Shown here piece after piece: positions 55,104 to 63,544 of a DNA stretch of 64,000 bases. The notes under the pieces were generated by a model, which saw only the letters and a list, made by a program, of their open reading frames with translations, was not told the DNA's origin and searched no databases. The position numbers and the translations under genes are program-made. Source of the DNA: FEN-1297 sp964498065 (lineage in GTDB: Bacteria; Bacteroidota; Ignavibacteria; Ignavibacteriales; Ignavibacteriaceae); contig CAZCFZ010000002.1 of the NCBI GenBank assembly GCA_964498065.1, positions 1-64,000 on the forward strand, given 5' to 3'. Each line of letters begins with the position of its first letter. The stretch's first letter is position 1.

Positions 55104-55637
55104 ATGAAATTAAAATACTTTTTAATACTTTTTATTGGCTTAGCATTTCTTAATGTTTCGTGTACGGATCGTAAATATCAGACGGAAAAACAGCCAGCAC
55201 CCGATACTTCTGAAAATCCTGTGGTTAAGCATCAGAGTCAAACTGCAAAAACACCTAAAAATAGTCAGTCAATGCAAGCAGCAGAGAAACCTAAATATGA
55301 ATATCCGGATGATAATGGAATTGGGCCCATAAAAGAAGTTAAATTAGGTCCCATTAACAAAAGCCTGGTTGAAAAAGGTGAAAAAATATTCGATACAAAA
55401 TGCGTAGCATGTCATAAGCTCGATTCAAGATTAGTCGGCCCGCCTTTAAGAAATATTACGAAGAAAAATACGCCGGAATTCATAATGAATTATTTGTTAA
55501 ATACTGTAGACATGCAGAAAAAAGATCCGATAATGAAAAAATTAGTTGAAGAGTATAAAATTGTTATGCCTGACCAGCAGTTAACCAAAGATGACGCAAG
55601 AGAAATTCTTGAATATTTTAGATCAGTAGAGAAATAA
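55104..55637 (+). CDS. Lipoprotein class I c-type cytochrome
   Basis: A 177-residue lipoprotein: signal peptide with lipobox cysteine C20 (NVSC), a Pro/Ser/Gln-rich linker (about 25-70), GIGPIKEVKLGPI, then a cytochrome c domain with C100-x-x-C103-H104 (CVACHKLDSRLVGP) and axial M155 (IVMPDQQL). The domain is closely similar to the membrane-anchored cytochrome at 51498, including the GIGPIKE/KLGPI lead-in, so the two are paralogues differing in attachment. It probably accepts electrons from the adjacent bc-type complex. A GGAG site lies before the ATG. Confidence 0.9.
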   Translation: MKLKYFLILFIGLAFLNVSCTDRKYQTEKQPAPDTSENPVVKHQSQTAKTPKNSQSMQAAEKPKYEYPDDNGIGPIKEVKLGPINKSLVEKGEKIFDTKCVACHKLDSRLVGPPLRNITKKNTPEFIMNYLLNTVDMQKKDPIMKKLVEEYKIVMPDQQLTKDDAREILEYFRSVEK

Positions 55638-55640
55638 AAA

Positions 55641-55781
55641 ATCTTTTCATTTCAAATCAGTCTGCTGTAACTCGCCTTATGTAAAAGGTTTGTGAAAAGA
55701 TGACATCTATAAAAATTTAAATAAATTTATAATACTTATAAATAAACAAACGTCAATTTTATTATAAGAGATGTCATCTTT
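55641..55781. repeat. Overlapping, mutually exclusive inverted repeats
   Basis: ATCTTTTCA at 55641-55649 pairs with TGAAAAGAT at 55693-55701. The longer AAAGATGACATCT at 55696-55708 pairs with AGATGTCATCTTT at 55769-55781. The central segment takes part in both, so only one hairpin can form at a time. The region lies between the convergent cytochrome and DUF2279 genes. Confidence 0.5.
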
Positions 55782-55792
55782 CAACGCTACAA

Positions 55793-56860
55793 TTAAAATT
55801 TTAAATTTCCCAAGCTAATTCTAAACGGATATAATAGTTTAAATTTCGTTCCGGAGCTTGTAAATTCAATGGCAGGAGAAGGAAATTTTAATAAATTTAA
55901 GCTTTGACGCAACCAATTCCAAAACCAGCCTCCTTTGGGAAGAAGTTTTACCAGATTATAGTCAAGCCCTATTATATATCTTCTCTGAGATAATTGATCC
56001 GGCGGACCGTTCGGGTTAAACTTAACATCTATAGCATCTGCACCATAACCGACCGCAATATTTAACCACGGCAGCCAGTATTTTTTAAGATTCTCAGGAA
56101 GGATGTTATAAACATTTAAAGACCACCAGAATGTAGAGCTGTTATAATCATCTATAAAAGTTCTAGGACGGTTTATAACGGGTTCACCGGTCCATTCTGA
56201 CGGAACATACTGCCATTTAGGAGTAATATTTTGCAAGGCCGGCACATAATGTTGAGACAAAAAGAAAAGCGGTCCCAATGCATCGAAATACCAATCGGAC
56301 GGGCTAAATCCCCATTGCTTAGCAAAACCGTCTTCTGTTTCTACATAAGTTTGATATGCGAGTCCAAAGACACTTCCCCATAAAGTGGCATCATCCCATG
56401 ATAAACCGGAAGCCATTAAGCCTTCACTCATGACATATGAAGTAATATAGCCGCCAAAAGCATGTCCCGCCTTATCAACTTGTAATGCAGATACCCAGTC
56501 TTCTTCAAAATGAAATTTACCTCTGTTCCCGCTCCACCATGCATGTTGCTGATGAATATGAAGAAATACAATTGCCCCAAGATAAACACCTCCTACAATG
56601 GCGGCATTAGTGGGTTTTAATTTTGTAATTTTTCTGGGAAGAGAACCGTCCAGTGTGTACCGACGCTCGCCTGCATATGTAAATCTTGACAGCGGTACAT
56701 AATTTACCGTATCTGGAGACTGAGTATTTTTATTTATTGTAGAATCGGGTAATTCATTAAGCTGAAAGCCGAAAACACTTTGATTAAAACAATAAAATAT
56801 TAAAACTAAAATAATAATAAAATTAAATTTACAATAAACGTGCTTATCTATAATCTGCAT
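55793..56860 (-). CDS. DUF2279 (YfiM-like) envelope protein
   Basis: A 355-residue protein with an N-terminal hydrophobic signal (about residues 10-32). The family signature DKAGHAFGGYITSYVMSEG lies near residue 135, followed by WGSVFGLAYQTYVE and DWYFDALGP, typical of DUF2279, whose small relative YfiM is a lipoprotein. Function is unknown. The C-terminal part ends in strands with a terminal phenylalanine, suggesting an outer-membrane location. It follows the small barrel gene at 56902 by 41 bases on the same strand and may form a unit with it. Confidence 0.78.
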   Translation of the reverse strand: MQIIDKHVYCKFNFIIILVLIFYCFNQSVFGFQLNELPDSTINKNTQSPDTVNYVPLSRFTYAGERRYTLDGSLPRKITKLKPTNAAIVGGVYLGAIVFLHIHQQHAWWSGNRGKFHFEEDWVSALQVDKAGHAFGGYITSYVMSEGLMASGLSWDDATLWGSVFGLAYQTYVETEDGFAKQWGFSPSDWYFDALGPLFFLSQHYVPALQNITPKWQYVPSEWTGEPVINRPRTFIDDYNSSTFWWSLNVYNILPENLKKYWLPWLNIAVGYGADAIDVKFNPNGPPDQLSQRRYIIGLDYNLVKLLPKGGWFWNWLRQSLNLLKFPSPAIEFTSSGTKFKLLYPFRISLGNLKF

Positions 56861-56901
56861 CTTAATAACTCAGCAATTCTGCATAGAATATGATTATTAA
56901 A

Positions 56902-57489
56902 TCAATATGTTCCGAATTTAAAAGTAAGTACTCCGTTATAGCCGCTTAAATCACCTTTACTTATTCCATAGTAACCATCATAGCTGCTAATAATTCTATA
57001 ACTGATTCCGGCAGCAAGGTGAAGCCAATTAACAATTTTGAATTCAATATTTGCCTCAGGTTCCCAGACCAACAGGTCCTGGCTGTAATAATTTAAATGA
57101 GACGTATTTTCGTTTGAAGCTACAAAAGTAACTCCTCCGCCTGCAAATAGCATATCAAGAGATGCATGAATCGAAGCCTCCGATAAAAAGATATATTCAA
57201 ATTCCAATCCGCCGTAGTTGAATCCCATAGATACATTTTGACCGGTTTGAGAATCTATATTACCTGATTTTACTTTGTTTATGAGTCCATAAATTCCGCC
57301 TCCCAAAACAATGCTTTTGTTAATCATCCAGCCTCCTCTGCCTCCGATTAATAATGCGGTTTGCCCCTTTAAAGTTGTAAATTTAAATACCGGTGCGCCA
57401 AAAGCACTACTTTCAATTTTTTGCCCGAATGAATTTGCCTGAAACAACAAAATCACAACTATAATAAGAACAGGTAAAAAACTTCTCAT
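56902..57489 (-). CDS. Small outer-membrane beta-barrel protein
   Basis: A 195-residue protein with a signal peptide (LPVLIIVVILLFQANSFG) and a body of alternating residues rich in Gly, Tyr and Phe that looks like an eight-stranded barrel (GGRGGWMINKSIVLGGGIYGL is typical). It ends TFKFGTY with a terminal aromatic residue. No enzymatic motif is seen. A weak upstream site precedes the ATG. It lies directly upstream of the DUF2279 gene on the minus strand. Confidence 0.7.
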   Translation of the reverse strand: MRSFLPVLIIVVILLFQANSFGQKIESSAFGAPVFKFTTLKGQTALLIGGRGGWMINKSIVLGGGIYGLINKVKSGNIDSQTGQNVSMGFNYGGLEFEYIFLSEASIHASLDMLFAGGGVTFVASNENTSHLNYYSQDLLVWEPEANIEFKIVNWLHLAAGISYRIISSYDGYYGISKGDLSGYNGVLTFKFGTY

Positions 57490-57901
57490 CTAAATCTCGT
57501 ATACTATTACTATTTCGGATTGAAGTATAGAATTCGTTTCCAAATTAAAAGTACTATTTAACATAAAAAAATTTGCACAATTTAACTTTTTTCTCCTTTA
57601 AATAATACATTCAAAAATTTCCATATGCATGATTTCTTCATAAATTTTAGATTTCGTGATATATCCCACCTAATTAATAATTTCCCGAATTAATCGTTAA
57701 TTAAGTAACCATGATTTAAAAACGAAGCAGTACATTTTATCCTTTAAAATATTCCTTTCCCCTATTTTATCTGCCAATCAAACAAATTTTAATACTAAAT
57801 CAAGAACTTTATGTTAATTTTAAAAAAGAATATCGGTTCGTCGTCAGTAACCTTTTGTATTTTAATCAAGTCTAACCTAAAAAATAATGGAGCAACTTAT
57901 T
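57490..57901. other. Gene-free stretch between divergent genes
   Basis: About 410 AT-rich bases lie between the small barrel gene and the DUF4097 gene. No gene, clear promoter or strong hairpin was found. Confidence 0.35.
57889..57892 (+). promoter_or_regulatory. Ribosome binding site deciding the DUF4097 start
   Basis: GGAG overlaps the upstream in-frame ATG at 57887 and lies 9 bases before ATG 57902, which also gives the better signal peptide. The later ATG is therefore preferred. Confidence 0.6.
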
Positions 57902-58843
57902 ATGGCCAAAAAAAATATTTTTCAAATGAGCATACTCAGCACCCTTCTTTTATTTTTCTTTAGCATTTCGTCTTTTGCTTGTAATGATTTTTACGGAACA
58001 AGCGACAGCAATTTAAAAGTTTTAGAAGAGAGAACTTTTAACACAACCCCAGGTAAAAATTTTGAATTAAAAGCATTTTCAGGCGATGTTTATATTTCAA
58101 CGACAGATTCTCCCACAGTTTATATTAAGATTATGGGAAATGAAAAGGCCCAAAAATATGTTACGTTTGAATTTGAAAACACTGCCGACGGCGTGACTGT
58201 TTCAACTAAAAAAAAGGACAAGTGGAATTTTTTCAATTTATTTAACGGAATAAACCTCAAATTTGAGGTTAAGCTTCCTAAAAATTATAATGCAAATGTT
58301 TCCAGCAGCGGAGGTGATATAAATTTAGATAATCTTAACGGCCGGATTATGTTAAAATCTTCGGGTGGAGATATTGCAGTTAAAAACACCAACGGTAAAT
58401 TGGACGTTTCAACTTCAGGCGGCGACATTAGTTTAAAGAATGCAACTGGAGATCAAAATTTGAGTACATCCGGTGGAGATGTTGAATCGGTAGGATTTAT
58501 TGGAAATATTGATGCCTCTACTTCAGGAGGTGATATAGTATTGAACGGCAGCAACGGTAAGATTGATGCATCTACATCCGGTGGAGAAATAAAATTAAAT
58601 TATTCGGGTAAAAATTCAGGCATAAAATTACGGTCCTCCGGCGGTGATGTAGTTGTAAAACTGCCAAGTGATTTTAACGCTCATGCGGATCTGCACGCAT
58701 CAGGCGGCGACATAAATTGTAAGTTTAAAGCTAATAATATTAAAAATATTTCTTCATCAAAATATGAAGCTGATTTAAATGCCGGAGGAAATTCTCTTTA
58801 CATAAGAACTTCCGGAGGAAATATAAATATTCAGCAGAAGTGA
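57902..58843 (+). CDS. Exported DUF4097 beta-solenoid protein
   Basis: A 313-residue protein with a signal peptide (about residues 8-27, ending SFA). The mature part is a right-handed beta-solenoid of the DUF4097/adhesin group: an SGG triplet followed by Asp, Glu or Asn and a hydrophobic residue occurs nine times from about residue 135 to the end, spaced about 17-30 residues apart, one per coil. An earlier SGDVYIST begins the same rhythm. Such proteins are secreted or surface-bound and of unknown role. A strong terminator follows. Confidence 0.85.
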   Translation: MAKKNIFQMSILSTLLLFFFSISSFACNDFYGTSDSNLKVLEERTFNTTPGKNFELKAFSGDVYISTTDSPTVYIKIMGNEKAQKYVTFEFENTADGVTVSTKKKDKWNFFNLFNGINLKFEVKLPKNYNANVSSSGGDINLDNLNGRIMLKSSGGDIAVKNTNGKLDVSTSGGDISLKNATGDQNLSTSGGDVESVGFIGNIDASTSGGDIVLNGSNGKIDASTSGGEIKLNYSGKNSGIKLRSSGGDVVVKLPSDFNAHADLHASGGDINCKFKANNIKNISSSKYEADLNAGGNSLYIRTSGGNINIQQK

Positions 58844-58855
58844 AACCGCAGCTAG

Positions 58856-58900
58856 AAAAGCGCAGTTAATTTTTCAAGTATTTTTAACTGCGCTTTTTTT
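58856..58900 (+). terminator. Terminator after the DUF4097 gene
   Basis: AAAGCGCAGTTAA near 58858 pairs with TTAACTGCGCTTT near 58885, a stem of about 13 bases, followed by eight T residues. It starts about 13 bases after the stop codon. Confidence 0.88.
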
Positions 58901-58977
58901 TACTCCTGCCTAATTTTTATTCCTTCTTGTGAAATTTATTCTACTTTAATACTTTTGTTCAAAAGATAAATTAAATT

Positions 58978-59436
58978 ATGCATAACCAATTGATTTACCA
59001 TTTCCTTTCTGATGATGATTTGCTCAGAATATCTCATCGAATTAAAAAAGCAGAAAAAACTACGGCAGGTGAAATTTGTGTAAATATAAAAGAGCATCTC
59101 TCTATATTTAACAAGAACAAATCAATACGCGAATTAGCAGAAATTGAATTTTCAAAATTAGGACTAAATAATACTCGGGATAAAACTGCCGTCTTAATAT
59201 TTATCATATTAGAAAAAAGAAAATTTTATATTCTTGCCGACAGCGGAATAAATAAAAAAGTTCCGGAAAATACATGGGATACAATTAAAGATGAAATGCA
59301 GAATATGTTTTTGAATGGAGAATTTAGCAGCGGAATTTTGTACGGGATAGACAATATAGGTAGAATTTTAACCGAACATTTCCCAATTAAGCCGGATGAT
59401 AAAAATGAAATTTCCGACCGCGTAATTTTAGAATAA
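58978..59436 (+). CDS. TPM-domain protein
   Basis: A 152-residue protein with the TPM domain: KKAEKTTAGEICVNIKEHL at about residues 20-40, a helix with FSKLGLNNTRDKTAVLIFI, and KFYILADSGINKKVPENTWD, which is the domain's conserved DxG-type strand. Relatives range from the thylakoid acid phosphatase to repair-associated proteins. Unlike many family members it has no membrane segment at either end. There is no clear ribosome site; the function is unknown. Confidence 0.82.
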   Translation: MHNQLIYHFLSDDDLLRISHRIKKAEKTTAGEICVNIKEHLSIFNKNKSIRELAEIEFSKLGLNNTRDKTAVLIFIILEKRKFYILADSGINKKVPENTWDTIKDEMQNMFLNGEFSSGILYGIDNIGRILTEHFPIKPDDKNEISDRVILE

Positions 59437-59561
59437 CAATCCGAATATAGTGCATTAGGATTTTATACTAACAATGCATTTCATAATAAAAGAATAATGA
59501 CTCAAGTTCCTGCTTAATAGAATTACAAATAGTTAAAATTGCAGTAGAAAGGATTAATATA

Positions 59562-59590
59562 AAAGGGCAAGTTTTTACCTGCCCTTAAAA
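59562..59590. terminator. Terminator between the TPM and thioredoxin genes
   Basis: AAGGGCA at 59563-59569 pairs with TGCCCTT at 59580-59586 around a T-rich loop, with A and T runs outside. It follows the thioredoxin stop codon on the minus strand and may also serve the plus strand. Confidence 0.72.
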
Positions 59591-59592
59591 TT

Positions 59593-59928
59593 TTAATTAA
59601 CTGATTGGATAAATGGTTTGATTTTATTTTCAATCATATGTTTAGGAACAGCGCCAATAACACCGTCTACAATTTGTCCGTTATTAAAAATTCCCAAGGT
59701 TGGAATACTTCTGATTCCATATTGAACTGCAATATTTTGATTATCATCTGTATTCAGCTTGACAACTTTTAGTTTACCTTCGTATTCTTTTGCAATCTCA
59801 TCAACAATAGGCGCAACCATCTTGCAGGGACCGCACCAGGGCGCCCAGAAGTCAACCAGAACCGGGACATCCGAGTTTAGCACCTCATGTTCAAAATTCA
59901 TGTCGCTTCCTTCTATCGTGAATTTCAT
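59593..59928 (-). CDS. trxA: Thioredoxin
   Basis: A 111-residue cytoplasmic thioredoxin. The active site is WCGPC with C32 and C35, preceded by the buried D26 (LVDFWAP). The cis-proline segment is RSIPTLGIF. It reduces disulfides in the cytosol with thioredoxin reductase. The ATG at 59928 is supported by a strong AAAGGAG site. It ends at a good terminator and stands alone. Length is the normal one for the family. Confidence 0.96.
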   Translation of the reverse strand: MKFTIEGSDMNFEHEVLNSDVPVLVDFWAPWCGPCKMVAPIVDEIAKEYEGKLKVVKLNTDDNQNIAVQYGIRSIPTLGIFNNGQIVDGVIGAVPKHMIENKIKPFIQSVN

Positions 59929-60034
59929 AATAACTCCTTTATTTAATCTGTTGATTTGATGCTATTAATTTTTTAAGGTTTCATTTAATTCAATGAATCA
60001 ATCGGTTTTTAATAACAAGTTTCTGTTTACTAAC

Positions 60035-60397
60035 TCAATTTGCAATTTTTTCACTAAATAAGTCTAAATGAGTGTGCTTAAAAGCATCACTATATTTTAA
60101 TCCGAAACCCAGAAATCTATCGAGACTAGAATGTCCGAAAATTATCAGGCCTATAAAAATCAGAGTGTAATTAAAAGTATAACTTCCTATTATATAAATA
60201 AGGACGGCTAATCCTTTATGATGAAATGTATTATACAATATTGCACCGGCCTTCGGATTTATTAAATAACCAAGCATTGAAATATCCGGGGCTAAGATAA
60301 ATATTAATAACTGCAGCCATGAAAAACCTAGTAAACTATATAGGAATAAAGAGAGACAGAACATTCCTAATTCTTCAAACTTAATTATATTCTTCAT
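60035..60397 (-). CDS. DUF4260 membrane protein
   Basis: A 120-residue protein with about three hydrophobic segments (residues 8-35, 60-85 and nearby). It carries the DUF4260 features: APDISMLGYLINPKAGAILYNTFHH, GHSSLDRFLGFGLKYSDAFKHTHL and a final hydrophilic tail. Conserved His residues lie in the NTFHHK segment and the FKHTHL end. Function is unknown. No clear ribosome site. It is separate from thioredoxin by about 106 bases, same strand. Confidence 0.82.
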   Translation of the reverse strand: MKNIIKFEELGMFCLSLFLYSLLGFSWLQLLIFILAPDISMLGYLINPKAGAILYNTFHHKGLAVLIYIIGSYTFNYTLIFIGLIIFGHSSLDRFLGFGLKYSDAFKHTHLDLFSEKIAN

Positions 60398-60579
60398 AAT
60401 CTGAATAAAGATAGTTAAATGATAATATAATTTTATTAATCGATGAAATTATTTTTATGAATTTTCCGCTTATTAATTTATTTGGATATTTTGTTCATAG
60501 ATATGTTAAATAAACTTTCATCTCAAATTGTATTTACGAATTAATAATTAAAAATCTAAGTGCCTTTATTATTAAGAAA

Positions 60580-61443
60580 TTATTTTACATGAACAAATTT
60601 CTTAACCGCGAAAAAATTATTTACTTGTAGCTTATAAAAATAAACGCCGCTCGATAGATTCGAAGCATTAAAGTTTATCTGATGTTTACCGGCGGGTTCA
60701 TACATGTTGACTAAGTTACCTACTTTAATCCCAAGGACATTATAAACAGTTAACAGTACTATACCGCTTTTAGGAATTGAATATTCAATTACCGTACTCG
60801 GATTAAAAGGATTGGGATAATTCTGATAAAGCGAATAGCTTAAGGGAAGTAATGGATTGGATTTAACTGCAGTTGCAATTCCGGATAAAGAAATATCATC
60901 AAGGATAAAATAAGAACCTACGTGATAATCAATCCCGCTGGATGCTGAGCCGAGAATAATAAAATATATAACGCATGTATCGGGCACTTCAGTCGATAAA
61001 TATTTTATATTATACGAAAACAATTTATATGAAGAGGAAGGAGCTAAACTGTCCACACTGTATGCAATTTGCTTGCCGGTTTTCATCATGTTTACATTCA
61101 CTATAAATATATCACCGCTATCCGAGGAAAACTGATAATAGCCTTCGATTTTTGCAAATAGTTGATCAATGGGAAAACCATCTCCGTTAGTTCCGGATCG
61201 GATAAACGGATTAGCGATTGGAGGATTTGCAAGTGAAGTATTAATAACGCTGCCTTTTAGTGCATAAAAACCGGAATGTTTATCTGTAGTTCTTGTTATA
61301 TTTATATATTGTCCATTTACATTTGATGTATTCCAATCATCAGGTTGTCCGCTTGTCCAATTCTCAAAACTCCCATTAGGTACCTGAGCAAATGTTAAGG
61401 ATACAATAAAAAAAGATAATACTATTCCCCTTACTTCTTTCAT
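60580..61443 (-). CDS. Secreted T9SS protein with carbohydrate-binding-like domain
   Basis: A 287-residue protein with a signal peptide (residues about 5-20, ending TFAQ). The start NGSFENWTSGQPDDWN is typical of the beta-sandwich carbohydrate-binding-like domains in such secreted proteins. A hinge near residue 195 leads to a type IX sorting domain: QNYPNPFNPST, YNVLGIKV, SGVYFYKL and a Lys-rich end. AAGGGA precedes the ATG. It should be exported across the outer membrane; the ligand is unknown. Confidence 0.88.
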   Translation of the reverse strand: MKEVRGIVLSFFIVSLTFAQVPNGSFENWTSGQPDDWNTSNVNGQYINITRTTDKHSGFYALKGSVINTSLANPPIANPFIRSGTNGDGFPIDQLFAKIEGYYQFSSDSGDIFIVNVNMMKTGKQIAYSVDSLAPSSSYKLFSYNIKYLSTEVPDTCVIYFIILGSASSGIDYHVGSYFILDDISLSGIATAVKSNPLLPLSYSLYQNYPNPFNPSTVIEYSIPKSGIVLLTVYNVLGIKVGNLVNMYEPAGKHQINFNASNLSSGVYFYKLQVNNFFAVKKFVHVK

Positions 61444-61926
61444 TTTTATTCCCTTCCAATTTCCATATTTGCGTAAAAACCTTAAAATATATTTTTAATT
61501 AATACGAATTGGCAATGTCACAACAATAATTAATAAATCCCTTTTATATTATTCCCTCCAAGAAACAGCTAAAGCTTAATTTGATTATTGATTTTTTAAC
61601 AAGCTAAAATAAAAATATTTAAAAGTCAAAGACTTTCTAAACCATGTGCGCTTAAGAACTTAAGTCACCTCCCTCATTAAATTACCGGTGGAAAGGTAAT
61701 TTAGAATAAAGCCATCCATTCTATTTTTTCTCTTTGGTTAAATCAAAGATAAAATAAAAGAATAATTTTTATTTTAAGGCGAAATAATTTTTAAAATTCA
61801 ACTAAAATTAGTGAACTTATTAAAAGGAAATATTTGACTTTAAAAATTAAAAATATGATTTTCAAATAGAATTATTTTATAATTTCAAATTGGGAATCCA
61901 TTTTAATAATTAAAATCCCCTAAATT
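61444..61926. other. Gene-free stretch between divergent genes
   Basis: This 483-base AT-rich spacer lies between the T9SS gene and fxsA. It contains the hairpin at 61678-61703, listed separately, and a CTTAAGAACTTAAG palindrome near 61650. I see no other structure. Confidence 0.4.
61678..61703. repeat. Short perfect hairpin of unknown role
   Basis: TAAATTACC at 61678-61686 pairs with GGTAATTTA at 61695-61703, nine bases around an 8-base loop. No T tract follows, so it is not a normal terminator. It is about 225 bases upstream of fxsA. Confidence 0.45.
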
Positions 61927-62319
61927 ATGTTTTTCAAATTATTCTTTTTATTTGCGATAATTCCGATTATAGAGCTTTATGTACTTTTAAAAATAGGCTC
62001 AATTATAGGTCCTTTGAATACAGTAATAATAATATTAATTACCGCCAGCGTAGGTGCATTTTTAGCAAAGCAAGAAGGTTTTAAAGTAATTAAAAAAATT
62101 AACCAGGCTCTCCATGAGGGGAAAACACCTACACAAGAATTGCTAAACGGATTATATATTCTTTTAGGAGGTTTCCTTTTATTAACGCCTGGATTTATAA
62201 CTGACATTGCAGGCATTACTATGTTAATTACCCCAATAAGGACAAAGTATTGCAAGATTACGGAAAAATTTATCAGTAAAAAATTTGAGCTTGGTGATTG
62301 GGATACAAACAAATTTTAA
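61927..62319 (+). CDS. fxsA: FxsA-family inner-membrane protein
   Basis: A 130-residue protein with two or three hydrophobic segments: FFLFAIIPIIELYVLLKIG is the family opening, GPLNTVIIILITASVGAFLAKQEG the next, and the LLGGFLLLTPGFITDIAG helix completes the signature. FxsA proteins are cytoplasmic-membrane proteins linked in Escherichia coli to phage exclusion; their basic role is unknown. No ribosome site is seen before the ATG. It lies next to a convergent glycerophosphodiesterase gene. Confidence 0.9.
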   Translation: MFFKLFFLFAIIPIIELYVLLKIGSIIGPLNTVIIILITASVGAFLAKQEGFKVIKKINQALHEGKTPTQELLNGLYILLGGFLLLTPGFITDIAGITMLITPIRTKYCKITEKFISKKFELGDWDTNKF

Positions 62320-62376
62320 TTTTTCATATCTCTGCAATCGAACTGAATTATTTTTATACAAGAAAGTGATTTAAAT

Positions 62377-63153
62377 TCAAATTAAATCAGATATTGAATC
62401 CTTTGAGTAGATTTGTTTTTTCAGCCAATATGGTCTATCACTTATAATTCCATCAATTCCATAATCAATTAATTTTTCTGCTGTTTCGATATCATTAACA
62501 GTCCAAACATATATCTTTAGTCCGGATTCCTTAACCAAAGAAATAAATTTATGATCAATCATTTTCGAATATTTAAAACTTAAGCCTTCAAACTCATTTT
62601 TTAATGCAATATTTATTATTTCATTTATATTTAATTTCAAATATCGAAGGAAGTTTTTTCCATAAATTCTCAGCCATAATATCCCGTACTCTTTAAATAT
62701 ATTCCCGGCAATTTTTATTGTGTCAAAATTAAAACCCATTAACTTTATCTGATTTGACTTAAGTCCTGATTCATTCAACTCTATTCTAAGCGGATTTAGA
62801 ATTTCCGGCCCGCACTTAATTTCTATAAATAATTTTTTGTTGGCCGGTACTATATCAAGAACTTCTTCCAGAGAGGGAATTTTAACATTATTACGGTAAT
62901 CTCCTTTATATTTTCCAACATTTAATTTCCTAAGTTCATTCATTGATTGGGATGAAACTTTATTATAAACTCCGCTGACTCTTTTTGTATTTGCATCATG
63001 AATTACGACTATTTTATTATCACCAGTTAAACGGATATCAATTTCAACCGCGTCGGCATTTCTTTCCCACGCAAGATTTATTGATTCAAGCGTATTCTCC
63101 GGTGCATCCAATGATTCACCCCTATGAGCTATGAATATAAAATTATTCATCAT
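62377..63153 (-). CDS. Glycerophosphodiester phosphodiesterase
   Basis: A 258-residue GDPD-family TIM barrel that cleaves glycerophosphodiesters to glycerol phosphate and an alcohol. The active-site set is visible: H10 and R11 (AHRGES), E37 and D39 (AVEIDIR) and H52 (IHDAN). The end SGLKIYVWTVNDIE and GIDGIISDRPYWL are typical of the family C-terminus. There is no signal peptide, so it acts in the cytoplasm. The start could be the second Met, 3 bases on. It is convergent with fxsA. Confidence 0.92.
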   Translation of the reverse strand: MMNNFIFIAHRGESLDAPENTLESINLAWERNADAVEIDIRLTGDNKIVVIHDANTKRVSGVYNKVSSQSMNELRKLNVGKYKGDYRNNVKIPSLEEVLDIVPANKKLFIEIKCGPEILNPLRIELNESGLKSNQIKLMGFNFDTIKIAGNIFKEYGILWLRIYGKNFLRYLKLNINEIINIALKNEFEGLSFKYSKMIDHKFISLVKESGLKIYVWTVNDIETAEKLIDYGIDGIISDRPYWLKKQIYSKDSISDLI

Positions 63154-63544
63154 TAAAATAATGGTTAAAAGATTAAAATAACTGCAACGTTATAAAGGGA
63201 AATTAAATATATTATATAATATTTGTTAAACATTCCCATCTATTCGGCATAAATAAAATAAAATTTAACATGACTTGATTTAAGATAATTAAATACTTAA
63301 AATTATTAACAAATTTTACTTGATTTATTTTCTCTTACGGTAAATAAAAATTATATTTACTGACACTCATGTCAATATACCCAAAGGTAGGGAAAGAATT
63401 TGGTTACATTTTTTAAAAATATAATTAAAATCCGCCTTTATTCTAGAACTCACCACGTTTTTGAGTTTATAATGTTGACTGCCTATATTTATTTACTTGC
63501 ACAAAACTAAAGATTTCATTTAATAAAAATAGTTAAGATAGATA
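63154..63544. other. Gene-free stretch between divergent genes
   Basis: About 390 AT-rich bases lie between the glycerophosphodiesterase and TonB receptor genes. TGACA and TGTCA around a four-base centre form a small palindrome at about 63361-63374, a possible operator. No gene is visible. Confidence 0.4.

Noticed and set aside
58300..58843. Repetitive pattern in DNA that might be read as a CRISPR or tandem repeat
   Set aside because: The repeats are codons for SGG motifs in a coding gene with variable spacing and no constant repeat sequence.
63361..63374. LexA-like small palindrome upstream of the TonB receptor
   Set aside because: Only five paired bases on each side; such pairs are frequent by chance in AT-rich DNA.
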